Of a DNA stretch of 64,000 nucleotides, positions 36,901 through 45,229 are shown piece after piece. The DNA is taken from the NCBI GenBank assembly GCA_026225945.1, contig JAMJFZ010002475.1, positions 2,288,501-2,352,500 on the forward strand, given 5' to 3'. A program made the translations under genes and the position numbers. The notes under the pieces were generated by a model. It had not been told where the DNA came from. It did no database searches and saw only the letters and a list, made by a program, of their open reading frames with translations. Source of the DNA: Cricetomys ansorgei. Its lineage: Eukaryota > Chordata > Mammalia > Rodentia > Nesomyidae. Each line of letters opens with the position of its first letter. Position 1 is the first letter of the stretch.

Positions 36901-37375
36901 CTACTGATTTCCTTGGAAGGAACTCAACACCTGTTTTTTTTTTTTTTAGCTTCTCAGAAATAAAATCAACCTCTGGGATTCTCTTGCTTAATTTTGGTTA
37001 AAGGGGAGCAGGTTAGCAAAGCTGGATATTGCTGAAGGGTCACATCAGCAGTGAAGACAAAATGGGCTGGGAACAGTGGCACACTCCTGTCCTCCTAGCA
37101 CTTGAGGGTCTGAAGCAGGAGGATGGCGAATTTAAGGCTAGTCTGGGATACATAGTGAATTCCAGGTTTGTCTGGGATAGTGGAGACCTTTTGCCACAAT
37201 GATCTAGACCCAAACAATACAAATAAAACAAACAAACAAACCAAACCAACAAACAAAAAAAAAAAAACCCAAAACAACAACAACAAAGGTGTTCTAAGGA
37301 CTGTACCTTGGGGAAGCTGGTGATGATTCGGTCCTGGCTCACAGTGGGCCCCAAAGGGGTCCAAGAGGACCTCAT
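24873..37375 (-). CDS. Rab36: Rab36 GTPase, complete coding region over ten exons
   Basis: Rab36 is a small GTPase of the Rab34/36 group, associated with the Golgi and late endosomes. Ten coding exons splice in phase to 267 residues, the length I recall for mouse Rab36. The motifs are complete: P-loop GDLYVGKT (64-71), switch I ATIGVDF with the Mg-binding Thr89, switch II WDTAGQ (111-116), TKKD as the NKxD motif (171-174), SAK (203-205), and a C-terminal GLGCC (263-267) whose two cysteines are the geranylgeranylation site. A divergent N-terminal extension of about 58 residues precedes the GTPase core, as in Rab34/36. Exon-intron phases are consistent throughout. One intron can be read as GC-AG or as GT-AG (see the exon at 27697). 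No frameshift or stop disrupts the frame. The human protein also has a longer N-terminal form. Confidence 0.97.
25331..25456 (-). CDS. Rab36: Rab36 coding exon 9
   Basis: 126 bp between a CCCCCAG acceptor and a GTGCGT donor. It encodes ENVKAFFSRVAALAFEQSVL and the start of the hypervariable tail. Phase 1 at both ends matches the flanking exons. Confidence 0.95.
25961..26195 (-). mobile_element. hAT-type DNA transposon, URR1-like
   Basis: The ends are inverted copies of a 'CAGNGGTTCTCAACC'-type terminus, characteristic of the rodent URR1 hAT (Charlie-like) family. Left end 'cggcaattctcaacc' (one base longer) pairs with right end 'ggttgagaaccgctg'. The flanks are gggtagag (25953-25960) and gggtagat (26196-26203), an 8-bp target-site duplication with one mismatch. 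The element is non-autonomous and has no transposase frame. It lies in a Rab36 intron. Family name and orientation are from memory. Confidence 0.8.
26512..26602 (-). CDS. Rab36: Rab36 coding exon 8
   Basis: 91 bp, acceptor TTCTTCCAG, donor GTGAGT. It encodes SRAACEQAEAEAVHLANEMQ through the SAK guanine-recognition motif, ending one base into Gly207. Confidence 0.96.
26941..27022 (-). CDS. Rab36: Rab36 coding exon 7
   Basis: Encodes QWLEDALRENEAGSCFIFLV and GTKKDLL (the NKxD-equivalent motif), donor GTAAGC. The 82-bp span assumes the acceptor at 27023. A second AG four bases downstream (after 27019, in GGCAG) would pair with the alternative donor of the preceding exon and leave the protein unchanged. 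Confidence 0.94.
27697..27748 (-). CDS. Rab36: Rab36 coding exon 6 (GC or GT donor)
   Basis: Encodes the rest of Val132 and IITAFDLTDVQTLEHT plus two bases of Arg149. The 3' boundary is ambiguous. CCAG|GCAAGT is a near-ideal GC-type donor (exon end 27697). CAA|GTAACC four bases further on is a weak GT donor (exon end 27693). With the matching acceptors both give Arg-Gln-Trp. Confidence 0.93.
28120..28272 (-). mobile_element. B1 SINE with 14-bp target-site duplication
   Basis: A full B1 in reverse orientation in a Rab36 intron. CCTGGGTAGACTTT occurs exactly at 28106-28119 and 28273-28286, giving a perfect duplication and so a fairly recent insertion. Confidence 0.95.
29291..29355 (-). CDS. 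Rab36: Rab36 coding exon 5
   Basis: 65 bp, acceptor CCTCACAG, donor GTGAGT. It encodes WDTAGQEKFKCIASAYYRGA Q, which is switch II with the catalytic-position Gln116. Confidence 0.97.
30934..31092 (-). mobile_element. B1 SINE
   Basis: A full-length reverse B1. The flanks GAGAGCATCATT (30922-30933) and GAGAGCATCACT (31093-31104) form a 12-bp target-site duplication with one mismatch. The A tail (left end) has become C/T-rich. Confidence 0.93.
31500..31601 (-). CDS. Rab36: Rab36 coding exon 4
   Basis: 102 bp, acceptor CTCCCACAG, donor GTGAGT. It encodes LCKNVFDRDYKATIGVDFEI and the following strand, which is switch I with Thr89. Confidence 0.97.
31740..31940 (-). mobile_element. B3 SINE
   Basis: Reverse-orientation B3: a T-rich left end, 'gaggtcagacctcctggagct'-like middle and an altered tRNA-related head at about 31920-31938. 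Confidence 0.7.
32106..32171 (-). CDS. Rab36: Rab36 coding exon 3 (P-loop)
   Basis: 66 bp, acceptor TTTCCTCCAG, donor GTGAGT. It encodes LKLSKVVVVGDLYVGKTSLI H, containing the GxxxxGKT nucleotide-binding loop. Confidence 0.97.
32918..33112 (+). mobile_element. B2 SINE
   Basis: A plus-oriented B2 with the tRNA-derived head 'ctggtgagatggctcagtgg', a B-box-like 'gagttcaatccc' and an A-rich end. Confidence 0.8.
34164..34255 (-). CDS. Rab36: Rab36 coding exon 2
   Basis: 92 bp, acceptor CTTTTCGCAG, donor GTAAGC. It encodes WYTPDACLQLKEHFHSQVST and the rest of the N-terminal extension, ending two bases into Gly54. Confidence 0.96.
34404..34652 (-). mobile_element. B1 SINE with internal (CTCTGC)7 expansion
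   Basis: A reverse B1 with a long T-rich and TATC/TATT-containing tail. The flanks GAGGCTTCCAGT (34392-34403) and GAGGCTTCTAGT (34653-34664) are a 12-bp target-site duplication with one mismatch. Seven CTCTGC units at 34559-34600 replace the one or two found in ordinary copies. Confidence 0.93.
35395..35925 (-). mobile_element. L1 3' UTR fragment
   Basis: Reverse-orientation L1 (Lx-like) 3' region, recognisable by 'ttaacattatgagaggaaga', 'tggccatctactgctgggta' and 'gagactctcttggagaaaac'. It is noncoding and lies in Rab36 intron sequence. Confidence 0.75.
35926..36098 (-). mobile_element. B1 SINE
   Basis: A full-length reverse B1 with a TATTT/T tail at the left, adjacent to the L1 fragment. 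Confidence 0.9.
36337..36358. repeat. poly(C) tract
   Basis: A run of about 20 C in a Rab36 intron. Length is likely unreliable and variable. Confidence 0.85.
36470..36660 (-). mobile_element. B1/B4-type SINE
   Basis: A reverse B1-like part ('cctcccaagtgttaggattac') is followed by a CT-rich run (36596-36620) and an ID-like piece to about 36690, the arrangement of a B4-type composite. Confidence 0.6.
37066..37270 (+). mobile_element. B1-related SINE with A-rich tail
   Basis: A diverged plus-oriented copy ('gggaacagtggcacactcct') ending in a long CAAA/poly(A) tail. It finishes about 35 bp from the Rab36 start-codon exon, on the intron side. Confidence 0.65.
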
Positions 37376-37387
37376 TCTTCCAGTATC
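37307..37387 (-). CDS. Rab36: Rab36 coding exon 1 (start codon)
   Basis: An 81-bp exon, acceptor TGATTGAGTCTACAG, donor GTACAG. ATG at 37375 encodes MRSSWTPLGPTVSQDRIITS FPK. Twelve bases precede the ATG in this exon and are in frame with an open reading of the upstream exon at 38477. I chose this ATG because it gives 267 residues, the mouse length as I recall it. Confidence 0.93.
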
Positions 37388-37679
37388 CTGTAGACTCAAT
37401 CAGGGGGAAAAGAATATCACATAAAATATATACGAGGTTAAGTTTCTGCATCATGGCCCAGCAGATCAAACCAGAACGGGTATTCGAGGTGCCATGTGAT
37501 CCAACAGAATTCTAAATGGGCTACTTTTCCAAGGAGACATAAGATCTGCAGTCCAAAGGGACCAGTCAACCTAAGCTGGCATGAATAACCCTACAAGGAA
37601 GGAAACTTTGGGACAACCGATGTTCCTTTCATTCCGTCTCTACTTTTCTTTCTTTTTCTGTCTACAAAACCAAAACTCC

Positions 37680-37815
37680 TTGCCAGGTGTAGTAGCAACA
37701 CAGGCCTATATAACCTCAGAGGCAGGAGGATGGCGAGTTTTTCAGAGTGATTGGGCAACATAGTGAGAACCTGTCTTAAACAAAAAAATAAAGCCAAACT
37801 AAACAAACAAAAACT
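37680..37815 (+). mobile_element. B1-related SINE
   Basis: A degenerate plus-oriented copy ('ccaggtgtagtagcaacaca'...'gagaacctgtcttaaac') with a CAAA tail. Confidence 0.6.
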
Positions 37816-38476
37816 CGAGAACACTCGTTTTTATTTTACAGGGTGAAGGGCTGCCCAATTCTAGATCCACGAAGTCACTTGTGACAAGATTTGGTATATT
37901 TGCCTTTTGACAAGGATTAGAAAGCCATACAGATTCTCAAAATGCACCTGGCATTTAGGTCTCCATCCTTATCAGCAATATTAGGCAGAAGCCATTCAGT
38001 CTGTAGGCAGTAGAGTGGGGAGGAGCAAGCAGCCCATACCCCATCCTGCCCCGGAGTCAGGAGGCGAGGGGTCCCTTCTCTGGGCTCACTTCCTCAGCAT
38101 GAGGGAGGTATGTAAAAACCCTGCCTGTGGGTCACAGCCCAGGTAGTGGAAATAGAGTGGGGGTTGGGGGGTCCTCTGCTCTGTTTTAGTCTGTTTTAAG
38201 ACGGAGCATCTGAGTGGTGTGGCGATCCTAGGCTCCCTGCCCCTTTTCCTGATAGTCCTCACACCACCCAGAGTCTGGCACCTTCCAGCCCGCTGCCCTC
38301 CTCATCCGACCCGGCTCCCGCAGAGGTCTGGCCCAGGGCGCACACTGAGCGAGGAAGACCAGATCTGCAGGCCACATTCAGGTTTGGGGGTTCAGGAGGA
38401 GGGCAGGGGACAACGACAGCCTCAGGACAGTAACCTCCACGATGTGTCCGCAGCCGGGAGCGTGAGAGGGACTCAC

Positions 38477-38700
38477 CAAACCTGCAAAGACCCGGTTCCG
38501 GAGGACCGGGCTGCCCAAATCACCACAGCAACGCGGGCCTCGCGGGACTGGCTCGCAGCTCTCGAGTCCTGACGTCGGGGGGCGGGGTCTGGACCCTCCT
38601 CCGGTCGGTGGAAAAGGATGGCACCGGGGAGTCATCACCATAGCAACGACAGCCTCCCTGGGCTCCCAGAGCTCTGCGCTGCCTCCTCTGAGACTTCCGG
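38477..38700 (-). other. Rab36: Rab36 first exon (5' leader, possibly coding)
   Basis: The donor GTTTG|GTGAGT ends this exon at 38477. The right boundary is not fixed. The frame leading to the 37375 ATG stays open through the whole exon and contains in-frame ATGs at 38728, 38641 and 38635, so an N-terminally extended form is possible. Human RAB36 has a longer 333-residue form. Confidence 0.7.
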
Positions 38701-38760
38701 ACTCCGCTGGAGCGCCCAGCCTCACCATGACAACCAGGGCGGTGCTGATCGGGCGGGGCC
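38500..38760 (-). promoter_or_regulatory. Rab36: Rab36 GC-rich promoter
   Basis: GC-rich segment with a CRE-like TGACGTCG (38570-38577), a GC box GGGGCGGGG (38579-38587), a second GGGCGGGG near 38752, and RFX-type half-sites CATAGCAAC (38639-38647) and CATGACAAC (38726-38734). The upstream and leader parts cannot be separated because the start site is unknown. Confidence 0.65.
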
Positions 38761-39830
38761 AGTGGGTGGAGCCTGTTCTCTCAGGGTGGAGTGTGGGTAG
38801 GGGTTGGCCCAAGGTTCAATCTAACCACCTGGGTTAGGGCCACATCGTGACAGTCCCCGGAAAAGGGGTATTGGTACTGGATCGAAGCCGGGCATCCTTC
38901 CCGCGGCAAAGGAAGGACACGCCCCATGCCTACCACCTGCCTTACTCCATCAGTTTGCATTTAATGCTATTTGGAAATCGTGTGCCTGGCTTCTGGAGCT
39001 CACGCTGAAAAATTAATTTCCTCCATTAATGGATGTTTAAAAGGCTGACTAAAATTACCGGACTCCTCCAAGCTAGTTTCTCTTAAAAAGAGAGGCGTGG
39101 GGGACAGGATGGATTCCAGAGGGCTTTGGAAAACTCTTACCAGAATTGAAAAGTTCAGCTTTCCCAACTTTGTTGTTTTTTTTTTTTTTTCTCTCTCTCT
39201 CTATGACGAGAAAACTAAAAGTCTCATTCAAGAAGATTTGCCTAGTGAGTTAGAGATAAAATTGGAACTCAGATTGTCTGACTCCCTGCCCGGGGATATT
39301 CACCACACCTTCTAAAATAAAACCAGGGCAGTCTGGGGTAGACAGACCCTTTAGTACATGATCCTCCAAAGAACAGCAGCAGGTAGACTTCTAAGTGTAC
39401 TATGGGATCCTTGCTTGAAGATCTATTTCAGTCATCTTCAGTGCAACAGGGAACACCCTGGAGACTGTTGCCTTTGCTTGGTGCTTCTGTTTAGCAGTGT
39501 CACTGCTAAGACCTTAGGCTTGAAGGTCCTACACCTCAAACCTCAGTTTGCTCAGCTGTTAAACAGTCCAGATGACTTTAAAGGTTTCCTGTGTGGGTGG
39601 CATTGCTGGAGGCTTGGATTCTTTTAACGCAGAAGTAATAGAAAGGAGACTTGGGCTGTGTGCAGGGTCGGCAGGCAAGGCTTTAATGGGCTTTAATGGG
39701 AAGGGCGATGGGGCTGACTTTCCAGGTCTCCTCCTGGAACAAAAGACGCGGGCCTGTATCGGTTTGCCAGGGTGGGTTAGACGCCCGTGGCCGTCACCAT
39801 GCTGCAGAGCTCAATGGCAACGGTTTTAAA

Positions 39831-40008
39831 GCCGGTGGTGGATGGTGGTGCATGCATTTAATCCCTGCACTCAGGAGGGAGAGGAAGAGGCAGAGGCAGG
39901 TGAATCTCTCTGCGAGTTCGAGGTCAGCCTGGTCTACAAAGTGAGTTCCAGGACAGCCAGAGTTACAACAGAGAAACCCTGTCTTGAAAAACCAGAATAA
40001 ATGAAAAA

Positions 40009-40049
<41 letters not shown>

Positions 40050-40055
40050 AATTGT
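39831..40055 (+). mobile_element. B1 SINE with (AAAT)n tail
   Basis: A full B1 whose tail has become about 12 AAAT units (40004-40050). GGTTTTAAA flanks both sides (39822-39830 and 40056-40064). Confidence 0.92.
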
Positions 40056-40499
40056 GGTTTTAAAAATTGTTCCTGGTAAGTCTAGGCAGACTTCAAAATT
40101 TCCATGACAGTGGCTGTGAACTCCTGATCCTATTGCCTCCCTCCTCCGTGTGAGTATAGGCATCCATCGCATTGCCCAGTGTCTTCATGTACTTAAGATC
40201 ATAAGGGCAGGGGTGGAAACTACAGGACTCTAGGTGTTTAGGTTATAGCCGTTACCGAAAGATCGGGAAGGCAGAAGACCAGCTCCGAAAAGCAATCTCC
40301 GTGCAGGGACAAAGAGAATTTCACCAAGGGTTAAGGCAGCCCCATCTTTTCCTTCCTTCCCAATCACCCATCAGACTCAATTAGCAGTCTTTGTCAAAAG
40401 TAGCCTTTGGATCCCCTGAAAAGTAATTTAAACGCTTGTTGCTGTAGCCCATATTCGGAGGTGTTCTCTGCAGCAAAACAGTGGGAGACTGGTAACAGA

Positions 40500-40830
40500 T
40501 ACGTGAGACTTAATCATCATTGTTGACTTGACAGGATTTAGCATTACCCCCAGCTGGACAGTGTGTAGCCGAGTGTGTGTGTAAGGATGTTTCCAGGGAG
40601 GTTTAACTGAGACGAGGATACTCCTCCCCTACTATGAGGTGACTTGGGCACCAGCATTTGCCCCTACCTGCTTCCTGTTCCATTAAGCTATGAGAAAATG
40701 AGGAGTCACAGCAGAGGCATTTCAGCTGTCCTGCCTTCACCACCATGATGTAACTGTCACCTCAGTACCTGAGATTAAATAAATCCTTCCTCCCCTAATT
40801 TGCCTTTCGTCACAAGAAACTGTCTAATAC
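40500..40830 (+). mobile_element. MaLR-type LTR fragment
   Basis: Carries 'cattgttgacttgacagg' near the left end and a 'gagattaaataaatccttcc' polyadenylation region near 40775-40795, typical of rodent MaLR solo LTRs. It is noncoding; subfamily not assigned. Confidence 0.65.
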
Positions 40831-40878
40831 ATCCAACTGTGCAACAGTGATCTTTATTCAACTAAGAAAAAGTGAAAC

Positions 40879-41065
40879 CGCCAGCTGGAGGCAGTGGTGG
40901 CATACGCAGGCCTTCAGTCCCAGCACTTGGGAGGCAGAGGCAGGCAGGATCTCTGTGAGTTCAAGGCCAGCCAGAGTTACAACAGAGAAACCCTCTCTTG
41001 AAAAAACAAAAAACAGAAACAAAAACAAACAAGCAAACAACAAAAACAAACAAACAAACAAAAAC
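40879..41065 (+). mobile_element. B1 SINE with internal deletion
   Basis: A plus-oriented B1 lacking about 29 bp between 'caaggccagc' and 'cagagttac', with a CAAA-rich tail. AAGTGAAAC flanks it at 40870-40878 and 41066-41074. Confidence 0.92.
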
Positions 41066-42359
41066 AAGTGAAACTAAAGGGTTTTCCCGGATTTTGTGAA
41101 CTGAATATAAAATGTCCTTCTCAGTCTCATGCTTTGAATGCCCCGGACTCAGCTGGGAGAAGCCAGGTCACTGAGGGGCAAGTCCTTAGAAATATATTAT
41201 CTCTGCTACCCTCCTCCCCGCTTCCTGGTTCACGTTTTTTTTCCACTGTCATAATATTTGGCCAAGCACCCATGGGTTGGACCTCCTGGAATTCTAAGCC
41301 AAACCAAAGCTTTTCTCGAAAGTTGCTTTTGCCAGACGTTTTTGTCATGTCAGGGAGAAGAAAGAGTAACTAATACATCCGGTAATTTAGGAATTGTAGA
41401 AAATGCTTTTAAATTGTAACTCTTAATTCAAGTCCATCAACCGTTTGTTCTGCATTTACTGAAAACTTCTTGGCACATGTCTGCCACTGCGAGGCAATAA
41501 ACAGAGTAGACACAGGCAAGGTCTTGTTTTGTTGGGGGAGGAGGGGGATGGAGGTAGGATGGGGTGGTGGGGGTGGGATGGGTGAGGCCTGGTGTTACTG
41601 AGTTGTGTCTATGGGAGGTGTCGAATAGGGTCTTGTATTGCTCTCTGTGTGAGTTGTCTTTGTGTGTGTGTGTTTATGCAGAGTCTCCATGTGTTGTGTG
41701 TATATGTTAAGGACATTAAGCTAGGCCTGCTCATTTGTGTGTAGTATACTAGGCGGGATTTCAGTGTGCTGTTGGGTATGTGGGAGGGGAGTTAGGTGGG
41801 GTCTGGCTATGATGTGTGTTGGGAATATTGAACGGAGTCTTGCTATATTGTGTGTCTCTGCTTCCCATGTATCTGGTAGTAAAGGCATGCACCACAAACA
41901 ACCCCTTGTCTCAGGAGTTTGGACTCAGGACTGAGCCCTCCAGGGAACTAAAGGGGGTGTTAACCACGTGGTATTATGGCTAGTTTGCTTTAGAAAACAA
42001 CCACATCAGCCAGTACATGCTGGCTTGCAGAAATGTGAGTCCTGACTAGGCAGTCCTGGGGTCAGGTCTACGTGACTTGGGGGGAGGGGGAAAATGGAAC
42101 CTCCCCGAGATTCTTAGTCTTTAAACGAATAGTTACACCTTCTTAACTCTGATGACCCAAGACATGCAGAGTACACAGGAAGGAAAGAAGGGGGCGGGTA
42201 AATAAGTCACTTCCATTCCCAGCTGTACCACAAAGGCGAATTGTCTTTGTTTTACACAGTAATGTTGTAAAATAGTGCCGTTCTTCCAATCTCTGCTGGG
42301 CTTAGTCCCAGCCTTTTTGCGCCTGCGCCTTGACCCCCAATGGGGATGACCAGGAAGCT

Positions 42360-42475
42360 GCAGACGCTGGCAGTCTCCTAGCAACCAGGTCGCCTAGTAA
42401 TGGGATGAATGCTCTGGCTGGAAGACGCCAAGGAGACTACTACTCGTTCTAAGGCAAGTGTGGCAGCTGAATCGG
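42360..42475 (+). promoter_or_regulatory. Rsph14: Rsph14 promoter and putative first exon
   Basis: Contains two RFX X-box-like sites, GTCTCCTAGCAAC (42373-42385) and GTCGCCTAGTAAT (42389-42401). RFX factors drive many ciliary genes, which fits Rsph14. A possible noncoding first exon could end at CGG|GTAGGT (42475/42476). An alternative is the GC-type AAG|GCAAGT at about 42453. Neither is proven. Confidence 0.7.
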
Positions 42476-43585
42476 GTAGGTGCCCGACACAGGGGCGTGG
42501 GAGGGGGGGTTTCCGACCTGCCCAGATCTGTTCACACTTGGCCCATGACCCCACACCATGGGTCCTGCCTTTTCGCTTGTGGCGGGATTCCTGTAGCGTG
42601 TGCCCTTTATAGGAGGGCAGCCCCTGTCCCAGAAGCTATGATTCCCTGGAACGAAGCCCATTTCAGAGATGGCTGCCCAGCCCAGCCCCTCTTCTACCCC
42701 TGTTGGCCCCGTGGCTGGTATCAGAGTCTGGCTTGTCTTTTACTTCAGAACTGAGTTTTGCTCCTGCCATTAAATGCGATAGTGATCAGGATAATAACCA
42801 TAATCAATATATTTCGAGTTTCTGGCCAGCCAGGTTCTGGAATCTTATTTCCTTATTCTTCAGCTGCAGAGACACACACGGAGAGAAAGACTTGTCAAGG
42901 GTAACCCATGGCCTGCGGCTAGATCCCATTCTTAACTCTGAAGTCATACTACCTGTAGTTGTTCAGAGTGTGTGTGAATAGGGGGGAGATAATAGATCAA
43001 TTTTAACCTTACTCCTTCTTTCTATGTGTCCTAAGCAATGGAATACATGTCCCTGACATGAAAGAACGCGACCTCGATTTGAATACCTTCTAGCTTTACC
43101 AACAACTCCCTAGCTAATAATCTGTCTCCTTATTTCTAAAATGCCGGTGACTCGAGTAGTTGGGTTAGATGCTAGTTAGGTACTGGTTATCGCCGTTGCC
43201 GGCCAAGCTCGGACATCCAAGGCGAAATCATCTTGGTTTTTACTCGTTTGGCCTGTTTTTTGTTTTTTTTTTTCCCCTGTTGGTGCCTGTGACCAAGGAA
43301 CCCATTTCTCAAGTACCCCAAGCAGTTTCTTCTGTCATTTTAAGGACTGAGATTTGCAGTTTGGGCTACTGACCCACGCTGCCACCTTGAGAAATCTCGT
43401 CATCCTCGGTTTGCTGATCTGTAAAATCGAGGTAAAAGCATCCTACCTCGCTTGTCTCCCCGGGGCAGTTTTGAGGCTGAGATGGCTAAGCGTCTACCTG
43501 ATAATAGTAACAATAACAGGGACTTCGTTGTTGTTCTTTCATTAGTGGTTTCTGCAGAGCTTCATTTTCAAAGCCCCTCAGCAAG

Positions 43586-43784
43586 ATGGCTGATGCTCGA
43601 ATCTCCATGTATATGCCTCCTGACATCGACCCAACAAAGGCTGCCATTGCTTATGGCTGCCGGGCCCTGCCCAAACTTAATGAGGAGCTGCAATCAGTGG
43701 ATCTCCTGACAAGGCAGAAAGCCGTAGTGGCTCTGTGTGACCTCATGCACGATCCTGAGTATGCCTACCAGGCCATCAACATAG
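43586..43784 (+). CDS. Rsph14: Radial spoke head 14 homolog, first coding exon
   Basis: Rsph14 (formerly Rtdr1) is an armadillo-repeat-like protein of radial spokes in motile cilia and sperm flagella. This exon starts at ATG 43586 in context AAGATGG and encodes [20 protein letters not shown] through residue 66, one base before Gly67, ending at donor GTGAGA. A likely acceptor TTTCTGCAG lies at 43557, leaving a 28-base leader in the exon. The sequence closely follows human RSPH14 as I recall it ([20 protein letters not shown]). Human protein is about 348 residues; this window holds roughly the first 140. Other exons lie beyond 64000. Confidence 0.96.
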
Positions 43785-44012
43785 GTGAGAGAGACTCACA
43801 TCCCAGGTGATCATGACTGGGGGTCCTGATGTGGCTCAGGCATTGGATCACATCGGTAGGGAAAAGTTTCTGCTTAGCCTGATTTCAGGCCAGCGGTATC
43901 CCCAAGCGCAGTGCTACCTGAAAGAGAGGGAGCATTCTCAATCTACAGATATGAAAACCAGTGTTCAGGGGAGGGCTATGAGTCTAAGGTTGTCTAACAA
44001 ATAAATAATAGG

Positions 44013-44265
44013 AGGATCTGGAGACATGGCTCAGTGGTTAAGAAGGCTTGCTACTTTGCCAGAGGATCTGAGTTCAGATCCTCAAACCCACATCAGAGAG
44101 CACACGACTGTAACTCCCAGCTCCAGGGAATCTGAGGCTTCTCTCCTCTGTGTGCCCTTGCATTCATGTGTATATACTTAACTTGTGTGTGTGTGCGCGC
44201 ATACACACACACACACACACACACACTCACACACTCACCTATACATAATTTAAAATAATATAAGT
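44013..44265 (+). mobile_element. B2 SINE with (CA)n
   Basis: Plus-oriented B2 head 'tctggagacatggctcagtg' with the usual body and an inserted/expanded CA run at 44202-44237 before the AT-rich end. Confidence 0.85.
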
Positions 44266-44384
44266 AAACCTTTAAAACTCTAAGCAAGATCTTTATATGC
44301 TAAAGCTGCCATCTCTGAACTTAGCCAAATCAAGAGCATGTGGTTTGTGGAATGTCTTTTCCTTTAATTTTATATTTTACATTT

Positions 44385-44548
44385 TCACTATGTGTATGTG
44401 TCTGTGTGTGGGTATGCACTTGTGAATGCAGGTGCCTGTGGAGGTCAGAAGAAGGAGTCTGATCCCTGGAGCTGAAACTATAGGTGGTTGTGAGCTGCCT
44501 GATGTGGGTGCTGAGAATTGAACTTGGGATCCTCTCCAAGAGGATGTC
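44385..44548 (-). mobile_element. B3 SINE
   Basis: Reverse-orientation B3: 'gtgcctgtggaggtcagaag', then 'gtggttgtgagctgcctgat' and 'tgggtgctgagaattgaact'. The right end abuts the B1 insertion. Confidence 0.8.
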
Positions 44549-44559
44549 AAAGGCAATTT

Positions 44560-44703
44560 CCTTTCTTTCTCCCTTTCCTTTCCTTTCCTTTCCTTTCCTT
44601 TCCTTTCCTTTCCTTTCCTTTCCTTTCCTTTCCTTCCCTTCCCTTCCCTTCCCTTCCCTTCCCTTCCCTTCCTTTCTCCTTCCCTCCCTCCCTCCCTCCT
44701 TCC

Positions 44704-44742
<39 letters not shown>

Positions 44743-44900
44743 CTCGCTCTCTCTTTCTTTCGAGACAGGGTTTCTCTGTCGTAACCCTGGCTGTCCTAGA
44801 ACTCACTCTGTAGACCAGGCTGGCCTCGAACTCACAGAGATCTGCCTGCTTCTGCCTCCCAAAGTGCTAGGATTAAAGGCGTGTACCACCACCGCCCAGC
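44560..44900 (-). mobile_element. B1 SINE with ~200-bp pyrimidine-tract tail
   Basis: The B1 body occupies about 44761-44900 in reverse. Its tail position (44560-44760) is a continuous pyrimidine tract: CTTTC units, then CTTCC, then CT, with only two isolated G. The flanks AAAGGCAATTT (44549-44559) and AAGGGCAATTT (44901-44911) are an 11-bp target-site duplication with one mismatch, showing that tract and body arrived as one insertion. Confidence 0.93.
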
Positions 44901-45126
44901 AAGGGCAATTTTCCCAAGTGGAGGAACTAATAGGGAACAAAAAAGGAAGAATTATGAGGAAGGTGAGACGGTCTCTGGGTGTGAACCCCTTCTACTAACA
45001 AATGCTGTGCCGCTGACTTGACTCCCCCGAACTCAAAGTGCAGGCCTTTGGTACTTTCCTGTTGCTAAACACTGGGTATACGTTGACTTCTAGCTGATCT
45101 CTAGGACTGGTTTCCTGTCTCCACAG

Positions 45127-45229
45127 GCTGTCTGGAGAGCCTGAAGACCCTGCTGAACGATGATGATAACCTGGTACGGATGAAGACCACTGAGGTGCTG
45201 TACATCATGGCCACCCATAATGTAGGCAG
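45127..45229 (+). CDS. Rsph14: Rsph14 coding exon 2
   Basis: 103 bp, acceptor CTCCACAG, donor GTGGGC. It encodes CLESLKTLLNDDDNLVRMKT TEVLYIMATHNVG, matching the second armadillo-like repeat of the human protein (NIGCLENLKALL...). Phases are 1 in and 2 out. Confidence 0.96.

Larger units (their letters stand above)
38761..42359. other. Rab36-Rsph14 intergenic region
   Basis: A head-to-head interval between the minus-strand Rab36 promoter and plus-strand Rsph14 promoter. It holds two B1 copies with target-site duplications (39831-40055, 40879-41065), a MaLR-type LTR (40500-40830) and a GT-rich stretch at 41640-41700. About 38.9-39.8 kb and 41.1-42.3 kb show nothing I can assign. Confidence 0.75.
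43785..45126 (+). other. Rsph14: Rsph14 intron after coding exon 1
   Basis: Holds a B2 (44013-44265) with a CA run, a B3 (44385-44545), and a B1 whose tail is a ~200-bp pyrimidine tract (44560-44900). The remainder is unassigned. It ends at acceptor CTGTCTCCACAG. Confidence 0.85.

Noticed and set aside
44330..44813. Open frames rich in Ser-Phe-Pro or Lys-Glu-Arg-Gly repeats
   Set aside because: They are translations of the B1 tail pyrimidine tract on either strand.
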